This document shows, piece by piece, positions 1-12,000 of a stretch of 64,000 bases of DNA. Every line of letters starts with the position of its first letter. Position 1 is the stretch's first letter. Position numbers and translations under genes: made by a program. This DNA is from Desarmillaria ectypa (taxonomy: Eukaryota > Basidiomycota > Agaricomycetes > Agaricales > Physalacriaceae): NCBI GenBank assembly GCA_030407005.1, contig JAUDYN010000001.1, forward strand, positions 1,302,001-1,366,000, in the 5' to 3' direction. Under the pieces are notes generated by a model. It had not been told where the DNA came from and did no database searches. It saw nothing but the letters and a program-made list of their open reading frames with translations.

Positions 1-1
1 C

Positions 2-718
2 GCAACAATATGCAAAGACATGACCTGTTTCTTCAACACCATACTCTACCGTACAGTTTCCCTCAGCTCTACTCGTCCTGTGTCCCTTCTCTATCAGGCG
101 TCCCGGTCAAACCCTTCTTTGACTACCCACATCAGACATTTTACCGTGTCTGGAAACACGGTCCTTGATGCTCAGGGATGGGGACGCGTATGGGAGATCA
201 TATCTTGGGCCAAGGGACTATTATCTTTGTCTCTCAAGGAGGGATATCAACCGTCATCTCTGGCTTCGATCCTTGCCGATCCGAGTCATGAGAGTCTTTC
301 AGCTGTCACGATACAACGCTTCGACGCGCCCTCTGCACCGGTGGTCGGCAGCCCGTGCGTCGCGCCCATAACGCATCTCCGTATATGCGAACCCAGTGAC
401 CAATGGCACTCTCCCTACGAGATCCTATCCTCGTTTGGCTCACTCCCTGCACTTACCCATCTGCAACTCTGTCGTCGGGTGAATGGCAATGAGGAGAACG
501 ACTTAACGTTTGTGGAAGAGGTGTTGTCCATATTGAGGGACCGGCCGCGTCTCAGGACGCTTGTCGTGACTGTATTCCCACAGATGTGGGCGGGGGAGGA
601 GCAGACGGAGAATAGTGACATATGGGGTTTGCTCAAGGAGATCGCGGATGAGCGTTTGATCGTCAAGAAGGGTGAGCATGGACTATGGCTCAAGGACGAT
701 GCTTGGGCGAGTACGTAA
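2..718 (+). CDS. F-box/LRR-like hypothetical protein, 5' partial
   Basis: The frame is open from the window edge to a TAA at 716-718. The first visible ATG is at position 20, but codons upstream stay open to base 2, so the true start probably lies outside the window. The visible 232+ residues contain short leucine-spaced segments (ITHLRICEP, LPALTHLQLCRR, RPRLRTLVVTVFP). This is the pattern seen in the C-terminal halves of the very large family of basidiomycete F-box/LRR-like proteins. No F-box is visible; it would lie upstream. The likely family role is substrate recognition in SCF ubiquitin ligases, but that is inference from style only. No intron is needed in the visible part. Confidence 0.5.
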   Translation, partial: ATICKDMTCFFNTILYRTVSLSSTRPVSLLYQASRSNPSLTTHIRHFTVSGNTVLDAQGWGRVWEIISWAKGLLSLSLKEGYQPSSLASILADPSHESLSAVTIQRFDAPSAPVVGSPCVAPITHLRICEPSDQWHSPYEILSSFGSLPALTHLQLCRRVNGNEENDLTFVEEVLSILRDRPRLRTLVVTVFPQMWAGEEQTENSDIWGLLKEIADERLIVKKGEHGLWLKDDAWAST

Positions 719-946
719 GTTTCTTAGACTTTAGACTATTTTAGATGTAAATGTGTAGGTATGACGAGACAATATGCTTGAAGTTCTCCCTGAAAAAAAA
801 AAGCTATGAAACGCTCTTAGTGCAACGGAGGTTGAAGTCATGATCATTCCAATGAGTATGAAGAAAAGCAAAGTGTGGTGACTATTGAACGTATTATACA
901 ATGAATCCATGTGTAGTCCGACGAAAGTTGAGAAACCTCTGAATCA

Positions 947-1663
947 TCACTGCACCACTTGAGTAACCTTCGGATACATTAGACGGCGCAGACAAAGATG
1001 ATTCACACTACCTACCTTTCCGCTTTCAACATGATAAATCCACCCTGTGATAGGAGTATCCTTCAACACAAGGGGGTGGCTCTGCAGATACTTGACGTCA
1101 TGCTTCACACTTTCTTCCAATTTGGAAAACTCCAGATAATCAATTTGGTTAACCAAACTAGCTGCTTCGGCTCCGTCCTCGTCGACAATCTTGGTTTGCA
1201 AGTCTTGAGTGGTGAATGTCGTCATTCCACAATTGGTGTGGTGAAGGACGGCTATTTCTCGTGTTCCGAGGAGCCGCTGGGAAATTATGATACTCCTGAG
1301 TGCGTCCTGGCTGTGGGATTTTGAGGGTCCGGTTTCCGGTGTGGAAAAACGGAGGTGCGTACGCTCTGCCTCCTGCATTGCGGATAATGTGCGCTTCGCC
1401 AAGCTCGATACCGAGGGATGCGGCGGGACTGGCAGAGTTAATAGGATGGCGCTATATGTATTCAGAGACAGTGGGCTCACTCAATTCGCGCGTCCATGCA
1501 AGTTACTAGGAAGGTGAAATTCATTAGGCTGATATACAGATTCAAAAGGAGACTCAGACATACCCACGATGAGCTTCTTCGACGGAGGCAAAGGTAAGTC
1601 GCCTTTGTTGAACGTTGCGGCGTACTTTTCGTTGTGCTTGATGAGTCCTTGGGGTGTCGACAT
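947..1663 (-). CDS. beta-carbonic anhydrase (clade-D/Rv1284-like)
   Basis: Predicted to catalyse the reversible hydration of CO2 to bicarbonate with an active-site zinc. Joining across about four short introns gives roughly 168 residues, short as expected for this clade. The beta-CA signature is complete: CMDAR at about residues 36-40 supplies the first Cys ligand and the Asp-Arg dyad, and HTNC at about 88-91 supplies the His and second Cys ligands. GIELGEAHIIRNAGG (49-63) is also typical. The C-terminus GWIYHVESGK is interrupted by a 48-nt intron before VTQVVQ-stop. The start ATG at 1661-1663 (MSTPQGLIKHNEKYA) fits the family N-terminus. No mitochondrial presequence is seen, so it is probably cytosolic. 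It is transcribed in the same direction as the dynactin gene to its right. Confidence 0.9.
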
Positions 1664-2166
1664 TGTGGTAAATGAGTAAGAGGGTGTCTCCTATGCGTCT
1701 GAGATATTTGTACTGCTGATGATTAGTTCATAGTTTCCACGAATTGCGCAATTAAATCACGAGCGCGTCGCGTGTGAGACAACGCGGTGCAAGATAATTC
1801 ATAAAATTACACTAGCTGTGCAAATCCGTCAGCGCTAGAGAAGAAGGCCAAAGGAGACATACCTTGACGGCTTTCCCTGTCAGAGTCATGCCAAAACATT
1901 TTCATAACGATGGGGCCTACCAACAAAGTCGGGATTTTACCATCTGAGAGAGCTCGAGAAACGCGATATTAAGTACAGAGTACAGATATGATCCAAGGTA
2001 TCTTGATATTACAAGGAGTCAATTAGTGAGCGACCTAAGTATGAAGACTGTCGGCACAAAACACTGGGAAAATCAGAAAAGAATATACACATCACGTTGA
2101 TCAGTACTTATTCTATATTGTTCATCACAAGAACATGCGTAGAAAAAGTCTCACCAGAAGATATAG
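1664..2166. other. intergenic, promoter side of carbonic anhydrase
   Basis: This stretch of about 500 bp lies upstream of the carbonic anhydrase and downstream of dynactin p25. I see no coding frame, RNA gene or repeat in it. It presumably holds the carbonic anhydrase promoter and the dynactin 3' UTR. Confidence 0.5.
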
Positions 2167-2934
2167 TCATCGATTCTGGTCTGACGGCTGAAAGCGCGTG
2201 TAATACTGCTTAGTCTGGCTTTCCATCATTTCTTGTGTAGATTCGGGCAGGTCTTCTACAAAACGACCTAGAGAGGAGGTAAGGACGATGAACTTGGTAG
2301 GGAGAGCAACGTACCGGGGGACCCAGAAAACAGAGCCATAGCCGGGATCACTGTGTTGGCTGGAACGATAGTATTATCCGCAACCTTTGCGCAGTCTTTG
2401 ATAATAGTGAATTTTCCCTGAGTTGGCTGTGAAGAGATGATAGATGTGAAGAAGACAGAGCATACAATCACACAGTTTTTCCCAATCTCAACGTGATTTC
2501 CTATGGTGGCAGCTTCGACGACGGTGTTGGCGCCTATGTGAACATAATCTCCAATTTTCATGGGATAATAGTTGAAGGCGCCGCGATAAGTTTTGTATGG
2601 TGGCCTGAATGATCTTAGAGAGAAAGAGAAAGGGATGGAAGAAAGCCTCACCGCAACACGCAGCCTTCTCCTACCAAGCAATATCTACCTAGCGAGATAA
2701 CGACAGCATGACCGGGACCAGACCTACGCAGGTCTCCCCGTATGATAGCGCCGCTAGAGATAATCGTTTTGCCTCCGAGGATGATATTTTGCGGCCCAGC
2801 GATTGTCGCTCGTCGTGATACCTTGTTTCCAGTGTCCTACGGGGCGACACGTCGGTTCGTACGCGAATCCAGAAAAAAAACTACCGCACGGTTTCAATGA
2901 ATTCCGATTTCGAATAGTAAATAGGGCCGTCCAT
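2167..2934 (-). CDS. dynactin subunit 5 (p25), left-handed beta-helix protein
   Basis: Component of the pointed-end complex of dynactin, which helps dynein select cargo. Exons join to start MDGPIYYSKSEFIET, then GNKVSRRATIAGPQNIILGG, a long hexapeptide-repeat region (IGDYVHIGANTVVEAATIG, GKFTIIKDCAKVADNTIVP), and end QTKQYYTRFQPSDQNR-stop. The hexapeptide repeats build a left-handed beta-helix, as in the p25/p27 family. The motif RPPYKTYRGAFNYYPMKIGD is characteristic of p25. At least four introns are needed: one just after the start exon near 2838-2890, and others near 2600-2660, 2420-2470 and 2260-2320. The start was chosen as the only ATG that gives the family N-terminus. The protein appears complete at about 190 residues. 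Confidence 0.9.
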
Positions 2935-3020
2935 GGGAGTATGTGTCAGTGATGGATCGTCAGGTGGTAGCTGCCGAGAATGCTTGCGCGTAAGCGGCGC
3001 CGTCTTGGACGTTAACCACC

Positions 3021-4041
3021 ATGTTGCCTCATCCCGCCCTGCGACTCGGCTGTCGTCATTTTACTACCTTTCATCGTTCTCTACTCCACCCTTGTGGCAC
3101 CGCAGCACGGTGGCGGACACTGTCGACAGTAACGTCGACGGCCTCTCAGAAATCTTTTTCCGCCGCCGAACCACGAGAGGAACAGCATGTATACCACGGG
3201 CCTCTGAGCAACACCTTCAGGCGGCTCAAGCTTTTCTCTTGGACGACTCTAGGACTCACCTCAACTATTTCACCCTTCATGTTCGTCATCGAGTCCAATT
3301 TACCAACAAGTGCTCGACTTTCATTGGCTACAATCGCGGTTACGACCTCGGCAGCGAGCACGGCAATCGTCGGATGGGTGACCCATCCATACGTGACTAC
3401 TCTTCGTCGGTTAGAGCCACCGGCTCCAGGAGGTGTACCCGAGATCGAGATGACCACCTATTCCCTTACTCTAAAGCCACGGATCACCCGGGTACGTTTC
3501 GAAAACATGCAACCATACTTGTGTTAGGGTTGAACCACGCGTTCAGGTCTACGATCCCGATTTCATTATAGATACATCCCGACCGTTCGCCAAATGGGAG
3601 CTTGCCAAATCCGTTGCTTTACCTGTCGAAAGAAGGCCTACAATCCCAGTTCCAGGAAGCGAGGAAACGGTGGCCGAAACTATGGATTCGAACGGTGAAG
3701 TGATTGGTAGTTGGGTGGTTCGTTGGGCGGAAAATGGTGAAGGGACTTGCCGATCCATTGGCAGTGTAGTGAGGTATGTCTCCAGCTCTGTATTCCATTT
3801 CATTATAACTGAAAAAAAAAATCTAACAGACATTTTAATGTTCACCTTGAACTTTTAAGATGATATTATTCTTCGAACTTCCTCTTCAACCTTGCGGTCG
3901 GTTTAGTTCTTCTGGTCTTCGACCATTCGGGTATTCTCAGATATCAGTTCCATTATAATAAGCCCTGTCGCTTGCAGGTTCTATGAACGAAACAATGTCA
4001 AACCAGCGCGCGTTCAACCCAATGATCCTGTAGCTAACTGA
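3021..4041 (+). CDS. TMEM70-like mitochondrial inner-membrane protein
   Basis: The N-terminus (MLPHPALRLGCRHFTTFHRS...) is rich in Arg, Ser and His with almost no acid, like a mitochondrial presequence. It is followed by HGPLSNTFRRLKLFSWTT, two hydrophobic hairpin segments (about residues 75-120) and a conserved EIEMTTYSLTLKPRITR...VYDPDF block, the arrangement of the TMEM70/TMEM186/TMEM223 family. Animal TMEM70 helps assemble ATP synthase and complex I; the fungal role is inferred by family. A 56-nt intron at about 3491-3546 restores ITR-VYDPDF. A second intron of about 200 nt (3774-3977) leads to the last exon, FYERNNVKPARVQPNDPVAN-stop. The start ATG is at 3021 with the in-frame presequence. 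The last intron is unusually long for this window and could hide a small exon. Confidence 0.75.
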
Positions 4042-4888
4042 GCTTGGAAACGCCCGTCGCCAATCTACCTTTTCCAAGTCTTGCAGTCCTCCTCGCGGGC
4101 TTCACGCTGCGACACTCGAAGTGACCTATTCCCACAAATGTGCCTACATCTGGCTCTTCCCGATCTATTACACCTCGACTCTTCGAAGGGAAACTTCTTT
4201 CCTGTAGCGTTAGGACTAATCCGCCCTTGTAGGAAACCCCTCATTTGTCTTCCCTCCCGGTTATCGATCCTCGCCCCATTCGTAGCGCTCGTATGCGGTC
4301 TTATCTTCATGCATGGGCCGAAGTACTCTGAATGGCTCCGCATATTGTTGAACAACGCACAAGAGAGGACAACCGAGGTGCACCAATAGATTACGCATTA
4401 CGGGAGGCGGGGCGAGTGCAAGTCAGGCATACGCAGATAGAGTCGAAGCTGACGTTGAGGAATAATGGACATACTAGGTCATCTTATAGCACTAGCTACT
4501 GGTCCTCTTATACAAGTAACTACATACAACACTTTTTGTGTGAACGAATCTATCTCATTTTGATTGCCTGAACAACTGCAATCGTTACTATGGCGTAGGG
4601 AATCCTGTTGATACATAGTGCTCATCCTAATAATACATTGGTCGCGGTACCCAACACCAGCGCTTGTCTACGTATCCTGAATGAATGTCATGATATGTAT
4701 TCATAAAGTACAATGCGGTGTATGGCTGTAATACCAAGATAAGAGTAATGCGAGCAATAACATTTGAGTGGGGGTGCGAATAGCAAAGAGCAACACTAGA
4801 GTAATGTAAGCGAGATACTTTTATCGTCTAAGATGTCTGTAAATAAGGGGGGAAGGAAGACAAGGGTGAAAGAGAGAGAAGCTCAAGC
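4042..4888. other. convergent intergenic region, no supportable gene
   Basis: This region lies between the 3' ends of the TMEM70-like gene and mitochondrial HSP70. Several frames stay open for 80-100 codons on both strands (for example 4081-4389 +), but none shows a recognisable motif, codon continuity or credible splice structure. A broken older gene is possible but cannot be shown from the sequence. Confidence 0.4.
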
Positions 4889-7359
4889 TTAGTCTTTCTT
4901 CTCAGGCTCTGGTTCCGACGACGACGACGACGAAGGATTCTCCTCAGCGTTGCGCTTCTCGTACACCTACAAAGAAAAGTGAGCATTGGGAAATGAGGGC
5001 GAGTGGAAGGTAAGTACCTTGCTGAAGAGACCCAGGGACGCCTGTTGTGTCTCGCTGATCTTCACCCGGATAGCCTCAGCGTCAACGGAGGGATCGGCGG
5101 CCTGTCCCTTGACAGCGAGTTCTCGCAGTTCCGCAACGAGCTTGGAAACCTTCTCTTGTTCGGTCTTATCGATCTGGTCCTTGAACTCATTCATAGCTAT
5201 AAAAGAGTTGAGAACCCAGTTGAAGACTAGCAGCTATCAAACACTTACCCTTCTCAGTATCGGCACAAACAGAGTCGGCCTTGTTGGCTTCCTCGATCAA
5301 GTGCTTGCGGGACTTGTCAGACTCGGCATACTGCTCGGCGTCAGAGACCATCTTCTCGATGTCCTTGTCACTGAGACCGGAAGACGAAGCGATGGTCATG
5401 GACTGATCCTTGTTGGTGGCCTTGTCCTTAGCAGAGACGTTGACAATACCATCTAACGCAATCATTAGTGAGGACTAAAAGAGAGAGCTAGACCGTGTTA
5501 CGAACCAGCATCGATGTCGAAGGTAATCTCGATTTGAGGAATACCCTTGGGAGCCGGCGGAATGCCGACGAGGTTGAAGTTACCAAGGAGCTTGTTGTCC
5601 CGGACAAGTTCACGTTCACCCTGGTAAATTTTGACCTCGATGGCCGTTTGGCCGTCGGCAGCAGTCGAGAAGACTTGCGACTTTTTGGCTGGGATCGTAG
5701 TATTACGGTTGATGAGCTTGGTCATGATACCACCGAGGGTCTCGATACCTAGAGAAGTGGATACATAAGAGGAGGGTAACCACGCACAGATGTCGATACG
5801 CACCCAGAGAAAGCGGAGTGACATCCAGGAGCAGAATATCGGTAACGTTACCAGCCAAGACACCACCTTGGATGGCGGCACCTTTAGCGACAGCCTCATC
5901 AGGGTTGACACCCTTGCTGGGCTCCCGACCGAAAACGGACTTGACAGTCTCACCAACGCGAGGCATGCGGGTCATACCACCGACGAGGATGACTTCATTG
6001 ATCTCAGTGGTCTTGACACCAGCATCGTTGAGCGCCTTCTTGCAAGGCTCAACAGTCCGTTGAACCAAGGGGGCGACCAAGCTCTCGAACTGTGATCTCA
6101 ATAGCTTGGTGTTGATGTGCTTGGGACCTGAAGCGTCGGCAGTGATGAAGGGCAAGTTGATCTCCGTTTGTGTTGTTGACGACAGCTCGATCTTCGCCTT
6201 CTCCGCAGCTTCACGAATACGCTGGATAGCCATCCGGTCTCCGTTAAGGTCAATCCCGGACTCCTTCTTGAACTCATTCAAGATGTGGTTAACGAGGAGG
6301 ATGTCGAAATCTTCACCACCCAAGTGAGTGTCACCGTTTGTCGACTTGACCTCGAAGACACCTCCTTGTTTTTCCAAGATGGAGATATCGAAAGTACCAC
6401 CTCCAAGATCATAGACGGCAATGACGGATGATTCACTACGGTCCAAACCATATGCCAGGGCGGCAGCGGTGGGCTCGTTGATGACTCGAAGAACGTCTAG
6501 TCCGGCGATCTGGCCAGCGTCTTTGGTAGCCTGCCGCTGGGCATCGTTGAAATAGGCAGGGACAGTGACAACGGCATGGCTGTCGTTGGCATGTCAAAAA
6601 TGTAGATATGAGACACGGGACACAAAACTTACTTGACATTTTTGTTGAGGTATTGCTGTGCGGTTTCACGCATTTTGGACAACACCATTGAAGACAACTC
6701 CTCAGCAGACTGGTTGCAAAAATATTAGGATGGCAGATATACAATGACAAGATGATACTCACGAAGCGCTGCTTTTGACCTCCATTTTCGACCTCCACAG
6801 CTGGGCGTCCATCGGACTTGGCCACCACAGTGAAGGGCCTAGCGGAAGGGCTTTAGTACATCGCACCCGATGATGAAGTTTTCGCCCACCAGTGCTTCAT
6901 GTCATCCTGGACCTCCTTGTCTTTGAACTGCCGCCCGATCAGGCGCTTAAACGCGAATACCGTATTTGCAGAGTTGACGACGGCCTGACGCTTAGCAGGC
7001 AGACCAACAAGACGTTCGCCGTGCTTGGTGAAAGCGATGACGGAAGGTGTCGTCCGAGCACCCTCAGCATTCTCAATCACCCGCGACTCTTTGCCCTCCA
7101 TCACAGAAACGCAGGAATTTGTCGTTCCCAAGTCAATACCGACGACAGGGCCTACAAAATGTTTGTTGAGCTGTACGGGTCTTGAACTAGGGTAGATTTT
7201 GCGTACCGTTGACTTTGGAATTCATATTCCGCGCAATCATGGCCCGAGGAATACCCTAAGAAACGATGAGCTTTGTAAGAGACGTAGGAAGTAGATACAT
7301 ACCGCATAGTGGCCAGTCCTGGCGACGGAGGAGCGTAGAGAACGAGCAGCGGTGAACAT
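4889..7359 (-). CDS. SSC1: mitochondrial HSP70 chaperone (Ssc1 type)
   Basis: Matrix Hsp70 that drives protein import and folding with ATP. The N-terminus [19 protein letters not shown] is a mitochondrial presequence split by two introns. Next come [18 protein letters not shown] (phosphate 1), the hinge [33 protein letters not shown] (phosphate 2) and [19 protein letters not shown] (adenosine motif). The substrate-binding domain follows, with [34 protein letters not shown] and [10 protein letters not shown]. The lid ends in [15 protein letters not shown] and a Ser/Glu-rich tail, [18 protein letters not shown]. GMTRMPRV and the NTTIP loop favour the mitochondrial/bacterial DnaK branch over cytosolic Hsp70, and there is no EEVD or HDEL ending. 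About nine introns are needed and no lesions are seen. A perfect heat-shock element lies upstream. Confidence 0.95.
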
Positions 7360-7414
7360 ATTGTGGAAGAATGAGAAACGCGATTCCGGTCTTGATCAAT
7401 TTTTTTTCATCAGG

Positions 7415-7422
7415 TTATATAA
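7415..7422 (-). promoter_or_regulatory. TATA box of mitochondrial HSP70
   Basis: TTATATAA lies 56 bp upstream of the start codon and about 18 bp downstream (in transcript sense) of the heat-shock element. Its position fits a core promoter for the minus-strand gene. Confidence 0.55.
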
Positions 7423-7439
7423 GCGTGCCGGCCCAACCC

Positions 7440-7452
7440 GAAACTTCGAGAA
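7440..7452 (-). promoter_or_regulatory. perfect three-unit heat-shock element
   Basis: GAAacTTCgaGAA matches nGAAnnTTCnnGAAn with no mismatch. It sits 81 bp upstream of the mitochondrial HSP70 start codon, next to a TATA box. It is the expected binding site for a trimeric Hsf1, so heat induction of the gene is likely. Confidence 0.8.
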
Positions 7453-8177
7453 GAAAATGACAAAGCACAGTGGGTAGTCTGCTGTTGTGAATATGTTGAT
7501 GAACGTTTTTACTCTTTTGCAAGCGTCGGAAGACAGCCAACATCGCATCCTAGACTCTGTATCCCTCGTTCCTTTTTCACGTATTTAATTATTATCATGT
7601 GGACGTAAGTTTTAATGAATACGCCTGATCTACCTGACTAAAGAATAGCCCCTTCCACTCTTGCAGGAGTTTTCCCCTTGATACTGTTTTTACACATCTT
7701 GTGGACTCTCGTCATTCGAGAACATAGTATATTCACCATCGGGTCAGAAGGCGCTCTCTTCCGTGCGTGTGTACGCTAATCTCAGCCGCCGGATCCGGAC
7801 TCGCAAGTTTGAGTCTTACCTAGAAAACTTTGCTACATCTTGTGCATGCAACAGATGTTCCTTCATTCGTCGTCGTCGTGAATAGCAAACCGAAATTGGA
7901 TGATGCTAGAACTGCGCCTGGCCGACATTGAAGAAAAAAATTTCATCTCTATTCTCCAGCGGAATTGAACGTTTGGCGATTATAACGTATGGACTGGCTG
8001 GTAACAACCCTGATACATTTCCCTGAAGATGTCACCAAAGCAGAACCCGCGTCCACTTTATATTCATACTCTGTGGTAGTACTACGTTCGAGTCCAACGA
8101 GGAGTAAGTGTATGATATATATTATATGATATAAATTAAGCTTTAAGTGTTCCCACAATATCCTTAGGATCTTGAGC
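7453..8177. other. intergenic region upstream of mtHSP70
   Basis: This stretch of about 700 bp lies between the HSP70 promoter and the 3' end of the small secreted-protein gene. A minus-strand frame at 7949-8158 has no recognisable features. I see no RNA gene or repeat. Confidence 0.4.
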
Positions 8178-8548
8178 TCATGCGAATTGGATGTTCCAAA
8201 CGGCCGCGACTACAACGAAAATTATAGCTGTCCATGACTGGCCGAACGACGCCTCTGCAGAATTTGTTTCTGACAACTGAATGGTACGTCAGACCATGTA
8301 ATACTGGTCGATTAATGAAAACACTCACAGCTATGGTATCATTTCCGTTTCCGAGTCCCAGTTGGTTTTTTGTGACGACGTAAGGCTGCAGTCCATCAAT
8401 GGGATTAGGTATGGGTGCTGGTGACGCCCGCGCCGTAATAGCTGAGGAGGAATTTACTAAGTGCCCAAGACAATCTAACCCACTCCTGCTTACCGAATGA
8501 CAACATGAACGCGATAAAAAGAAGGAAAAATATGCGGACTGAGATCAT
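8178..8548 (-). CDS. small secreted or GPI-anchored protein
   Basis: Three exons give about 91 residues. Exon 1 encodes a clear signal peptide (MISVRIFFLLFIAFMLSFG). A 37-nt intron (about 8454-8490) leads to VNSSSAITARASPAPIPNPI and YVVTKNQLGLGNGNDTIA. A 52-nt intron (about 8277-8328) leads to the last exon, LSETNSAEASFGQSWT followed by AIIFVVVAAVWNIQFA-stop. The hydrophobic C-terminus after a small-residue stretch resembles a GPI-attachment signal; it could equally be a single membrane anchor. Both introns have GT...AG ends and keep frame. I do not recognise the family. It could be a wall or surface peptide. Confidence 0.6.
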
Positions 8549-9000
8549 TATGAAAGGAGGATGTTGAATATGAATATGAAGCTCGGCTCTAGTGCAGGAA
8601 GTGAAATTTGGTTTTCTGATACTCACAGCAATTACATCTTCGCTCTTATAGTGGTGCATTTATGGGACCTTCATCTCAAAGAGGAAGAAGAAGCATTGAT
8701 CTTTGAAAGGAAAGTCCTAAATGAGAACAAGGTCGAGGAAGGAACGACGTTCGGAAAGAAGCCGATGTATTTCCCGCGACCTTGTATTTTGGTTGTAAAG
8801 TATCGGGTCCCTACTGGACGTATCGTGTTATTGAAACGAATACCGTTGTTAACGAAATCAAGTGGTCAGTAATTAACATGAGGATTTGTTAGTCCCCGGT
8901 CACGGTGATATAATTGCTTGCCGATTCCAATCCTGTCAATTTACGACCACCAACGATATTATCCATGCCTATTTCATCGACATAGCCTTCAATAATTTCG
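8549..9000. other. divergent promoter region, small protein / TRAPPC11
   Basis: This stretch of about 450 bp separates two head-to-head genes. A plus-strand frame at 8561-8872 begins inside the promoter of the small secreted protein and has no recognisable motif. I see nothing else. Confidence 0.4.
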
Positions 9001-12000
9001 ATGAATTCTTATCCTCCTGAACTTCTGGTTCAGCTGGCGCCGGTCATGTTCGTGGCCGGCCTCGATGCCACTCCTCCTCAATCTCCAAGTCCCGCCGATG
9101 CGACCAAATACCAGGATCCTTTCGCCCTTCTCACAGCTCGTCTCCGCGATGCCCTGCTCTCCCAGCGAAAAGTATCCATATGGCAGCCCGACAAGACCAA
9201 ATCATTTCAAGTTCTCTTGGTCGACAAGGATATTCGATTTCCTCCCCGAAAAATCGGGCCCCAAGACGACTCGCAGCATGTCGTGGCTCATTCTCCTCTC
9301 TCTCCATTGACGCCTTCTTCTCCTTTGTATCCTGACGGGCTCATTGCGCCTATCTGGATTCGCAAGCATACAACACTTGTACCTTCGGTATTCGTGTTGT
9401 TCTTGCGCCTATCTGAATTTCCGTTACACAACTCTCGGTCGCCGTTGGACGCACCAGATCCTGATCGCGAGAAGGACAGGGAGCAGGAAGAACGGAAGCG
9501 TGACGGGGAGCTGGCTTCGTATGTTGCGTCGCGGAAAAAGTCTACTAATGAACGCAACATGAAGCTTACTGTGGTCCTCATGGCGAGTAGAAGGATGCTA
9601 GGTGTGTGACCATTAAATCATACTGTACCTGTTCTTACCAGCATAAAGACGATCCTGCATTGGATGCTAGGTTAACCTTCATACGGAAACAGAGTGGCCT
9701 CGATGCTAGAGCTGCATTGTTTGTTCTGAGCCCTGTCAGCTCGTCGGAATTGGGCGACTTTGTGCAGAGGTGAGCATGGTTACCTGGTTGGTGTTCATTG
9801 CTCACTGTATAACTCAGCCTTCAGCAAGCGTTGTACGAACCTGCAGTGGAATATTACACCTCACATTCCAAGCGCGTCAGGCGTAAACGGAATCGTCACA
9901 CCCAAGCCGTATCATCATATTCAAATCCTCTAAGCCCTGTCGGACATGCTGGAACCATACGGCCTCTGCGTCCGGAAGGTTGGACTGTTAGGTACGAATA
10001 CAAGATGGCTTGCTTTGCCGAGTTCAGAGGGGAAGATGAAGTTGCACTCAAGTACGACATCCGGTTTCGCCGAAGTACCACTCTCATAAGTTTATAGGCA
10101 CTACCAGGACGCGTATGAGGTTCTTGCTGTGATGTTCGGTTCCATATCAATTCTTCCACCTCGCACTAAACGATGGGCCGAAGCCAAAGTACTTGCTGAC
10201 TGCATCAACATCAAAGTCCGTCAGTCGTCATCCCTGTTACCTTAGACCGATCAAGCTCACGAATTATCTAGATAACAAAATTGTATCTGTATAACAACGA
10301 ACACTCCCTGGCCTTGTCTCACCATACCACCCATATCAGAAAGTTTGGTGACCTATCCCGGGGATGGGGGATTGGTGAGGAGACCTTTGAGTATTGGAGC
10401 TGGGTAGCTCGACAGTAAGTTTCATTCCATCTGATGCGCCGTGCAAGCATTTCTAATACACTTTTAAGATATCGTATCCTCGCAGAACTATTGGAGCAAG
10501 GGACACACTCAACGCTCTCTCTCCCCTCTCATCGCCCTACTGCTTACAACACTGCCCTTTATTCTTCCACGGCTCAGAATCCATCCAGCTCTCGAGGGTC
10601 CACTCCCGCGTTAGAAACGGATGCCTTGCGATCTTTGGGAATAAATCCGAGCCATGCATTACAGCATCCAGGGTTCTATTATTACATGGCTGCTAGATGC
10701 ACAGAAATGAGACGAGAACGCTTCCTCATAACACTTGACACCGAGGTAGGGATTTGTCTTCATCGAAGTTTCATGCCTTCATTTACCGGATCGTGGCTAA
10801 CTGAACAGGGCATCTCGAATTCACCGGGTTTTGCGAACGAGAAGAAGGTCGATCATCTTGTTATCATACTCGAGGTGGGATATTTTCCTGTCATCTTGAT
10901 GCCATCCTGACGATGTCTCGGTATGCAGTTGTACACCAAGTCATATGAGCTGTTCAAGAAATATACCCCGAGCTCTCAAGGTCAAGGTCAAACCAGGCTG
11001 ACCCTCTGGATCGCATACCGTATCGGACAAACATATTTTGACTCTGGTAAATTTGACATGGCGATCCGGTACGTAGAACCGAGTTGGTTACGGCGAGTTG
11101 GCGTTAAAAATCATGCAGGTTCTTTGAACGAATCGCGAAGACGTACCGCCGCGAGAATTGGGATCCTATGTTAAGGCCGCTACTAACAACGTGGTATGCT
11201 TGCGTTCAGCAACTCGGTGACGTCGAGTTGAGCGTACGGCTGCTCATTGAAATGTTAGGGCACGGTCAGTTGCTTCTTTAACTTTTTTCTAGTACCCCTT
11301 CCTGAATGTTGTTTTGATGTAGGCGTTGAGGAAACAGACGAGCCCGGAACACTTCAGGAAGATTTGCTTGCAGTTCTAAAGGTTAGTCCTGGTACCAAAA
11401 TTTAGTGTCAACTGCATGCTCATCACGGAATAGAGCACCGTGCCCTCATCACCGGACGAACCGCTCATTATCGACCTTTCGGGTACACAGCCAATATGTT
11501 CGTCTTTTCCACTGATTTTTTCCAAGAAAAAAGTCAAAAGCTTAACTTTATACCAGTTGATTCCAATGTCGTTTTCTGGACTCCTGAGGTAAAGGTCGGA
11601 CAACGGGCTGCATTCCAAATCTCAATCACAGCGCCTTCTGACGTGATTATATCCGAGCTCCCTTTCGTATCCTTGTCCATTAGATTTTCAGACAATACTC
11701 TGCCCTTGGTTCTTCTTCGACATTCAGATGCGGAAGTAGACGGATCATCCAATGTTACTCATGTTAACCTAGGACATATTTCCAAGACAGGCGCGGATGT
11801 GCCGTCTGCTTTGAAAACGAATTTGCGATGGAAACAGGGTTCCACCCTAGTATTGTCTGGAACATTCTCATCGGAGGTCCCAACAACGTTCAAGGTCAGT
11901 TACCCTGCCCGTTACATGATGTTATTGTGCTGAGTGCATGCCAGATCGAAGAACTTCTCTTGACATTGATTGAGAGTTCCTGGAATATCCAAATTCCAAT

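Noticed and set aside
4081..4571. Small plus-strand membrane-like frames
   Set aside because: Hydrophobic patches occur but stops break every frame, and no splice model was stable.
4986..5456. Plus-strand frame of 156 codons
   Set aside because: It lies entirely antisense to the conserved mitochondrial HSP70 exons; it is open because of codon bias on the other strand.
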